Source of the DNA: a virus
Reading direction: 5' to 3' (one strand)
Virus record (IMG/VR): IMGVR_UViG_3300032309_000500
Coordinates: 1 to 29,074 of that record
Length of the DNA: 29,074 nucleotides
The position numbers and the translations under genes were made by a program. Shown here one piece after another: positions 28,553-29,074 of the stretch (position 1 is the first letter of the stretch; every line of letters begins with the position of its first letter). The notes beneath the pieces are model-generated. The model had not been told where the DNA came from, did not search any database, and saw nothing but the letters and a program-made list of their open reading frames with translations.

Positions 28553-28928
28553 ATTGAAATTCTTGGGCGTCTGCCCAGTTGTACCAGCGCGTGACAAACT
28601 TTTTGAGGTCATCAACAGATTTGCCCCGCACCCTGAAACGACCGTCTGAACAAAGTTGCTCAAACCTCTCGACCACCATGTCACCATCTGTGTTGCCTTG
28701 GATGATGACGACCGTGAACTGGGGTTGCCTTGCCAGATTGCGCAGTAGCAACCCCTGTCCTTGGCTAATGCTTTCACCTTCCCGCTTCCACTCACCGACA
28801 AAGAATTTGCACTTGCGCTCAAAAATCATGTCAATGTCGCAGGGCGTCGCCTTGGGGTTGGTTTCAATCAGCCCTTTGAACTGAAAAAAATCAATGTGCG
28901 ACGCATTCTGATTGCGCATGAGCCTCAT
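28551..28928 (-). CDS. Small PD-(D/E)XK-like nuclease
   Basis: 125 residues. The core reads CDIDMIFERK (Asp31, Asp33), then FFVGEWKREGE (Glu46-x-Lys48), then SQGQGLLLRNLA. This is the minimal D...E-x-K pattern of a small PD-(D/E)XK fold, such as VRR-NUC or Hjc-type resolvases. A later helix (DDLKKFVTRWYNW) completes it. It is short enough to be a single-domain resolvase or endonuclease. It lies between the SSB-like gene and the RecB-like exonuclease, so a DNA-processing role fits. The family name is not certain. Confidence 0.75.
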   Translation of the reverse strand: MRLMRNQNASHIDFFQFKGLIETNPKATPCDIDMIFERKCKFFVGEWKREGESISQGQGLLLRNLARQPQFTVVIIQGNTDGDMVVERFEQLCSDGRFRVRGKSVDDLKKFVTRWYNWADAQEFQ

Positions 28929-28930
28929 GG

Positions 28931-29074
28931 TCAGAAGGGGATGTCGTCGTCCATATCGTCAAAGCCATTAGAAGGGGCTTTAGAGGGCGCTGGAGCGCTT
29001 TTTCCGCCTCGTGCCTGCCACTCTGGTGACTTCTGGATTTTCTCCTTTAAACCGCTACTAAAGCTGTCAAACAG
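28931..29074 (-). CDS. C-terminal part of an SSB-like protein (partial)
   Basis: The last 47 residues, reading from the right edge, include LKEKIQKSPEWQARG, a Pro/Ala/Ser linker and the end GFDDMDDDIPF. The acidic DDDIPF tail is the classic protein-interaction tip of single-stranded DNA-binding proteins (E. coli SSB ends DDDIPF). The DNA-binding domain lies outside the window, so another protein with the same tail (for example a DUF2815-like phage ssDNA protein) is also possible. It is the most upstream visible gene of the leftward unit. Confidence 0.75.
   Translation of the reverse strand: MFDSFSSGLKEKIQKSPEWQARGGKSAPAPSKAPSNGFDDMDDDIPF

Noticed and set aside
28544-28822. N-terminal extension of the RecB-like nuclease to 28822
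   Set aside because: It is out of frame with, and overlaps, the small PD-(D/E)XK gene; its composition is unlike a real protein start and ATG 28543 has a good ribosome site.
1-29074. Prophage or bacterial chromosome origin
   Set aside because: No integrase, attachment site, tRNA or bacterial housekeeping gene was found; all genes fit a phage genome, although lysogeny genes outside the window cannot be excluded.

Overview
The window is a stretch of a tailed-phage (Caudoviricetes) genome. It is almost completely coding, most genes abut or overlap by 1-8 bases, and no bacterial housekeeping gene, tRNA, integrase or insertion sequence is visible. The P22-gp10-like tail protein, the adaptor proteins and a block of large internal (ejection-type) proteins suggest a podovirus-like virion. 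Base composition, the abundance of 2OG-Fe(II) oxygenases and the protein families recall uncultured freshwater or marine phages; a betaproteobacterial host is possible but the sequence does not prove it. Portal, capsid and terminase genes are not in the window.

Layout of the + strand, left to right. (1) 1-1134: the end of a beta-rich protein, then four small proteins, three of them lysine-rich. (2) 1147-2580: an adaptor-like protein carrying a carbohydrate-binding-like insert, then a small zinc-ribbon protein. (3) 2581-8205: host-recognition block with two modular fibre proteins, a small beta protein, a poly-glycine adhesin with two tandem domains, and a small protein of tail-fibre-assembly type. 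(4) 8202-10740: three 2OG-Fe(II) oxygenases mixed with small conserved phage proteins. (5) 10742-12131: lysis block with two single-TM proteins, a GTA-type holin and an M15 peptidase endolysin. (6) 12134-16518: adaptor, another beta-rich fibre-like protein, a gp10-like protein with two inserted beta domains, and an 86-residue protein. (7) 16515-18345: an acyl carrier protein, a beta-ketoacyl synthase with an intact Cys-His-His triad, and a 147-residue protein, with overlapping stops and starts. (8) 18348-27483: five large proteins that look like internal or ejection proteins. The last begins with a small domain resembling virion peptidoglycan-hydrolase (P5-like) proteins.

A strong rho-independent terminator at 27516-27543 closes the rightward unit. 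From 27542 to the right edge all genes lie on the - strand and read toward the terminator: a small protein, a RecB/Cas4-type nuclease, a second PD-(D/E)XK-like protein, and the C-terminus of an SSB-like protein ending in an acidic DDDIPF tail. This looks like the end of the DNA metabolism operon.

The most interesting item is the coupled ACP-ketosynthase pair inside the virion gene block. It is a minimal acyl-chain-condensing unit with no other fatty-acid enzyme in view. Next come the cluster of three oxygenases beside the receptor-binding genes and the 997-residue repeat protein.
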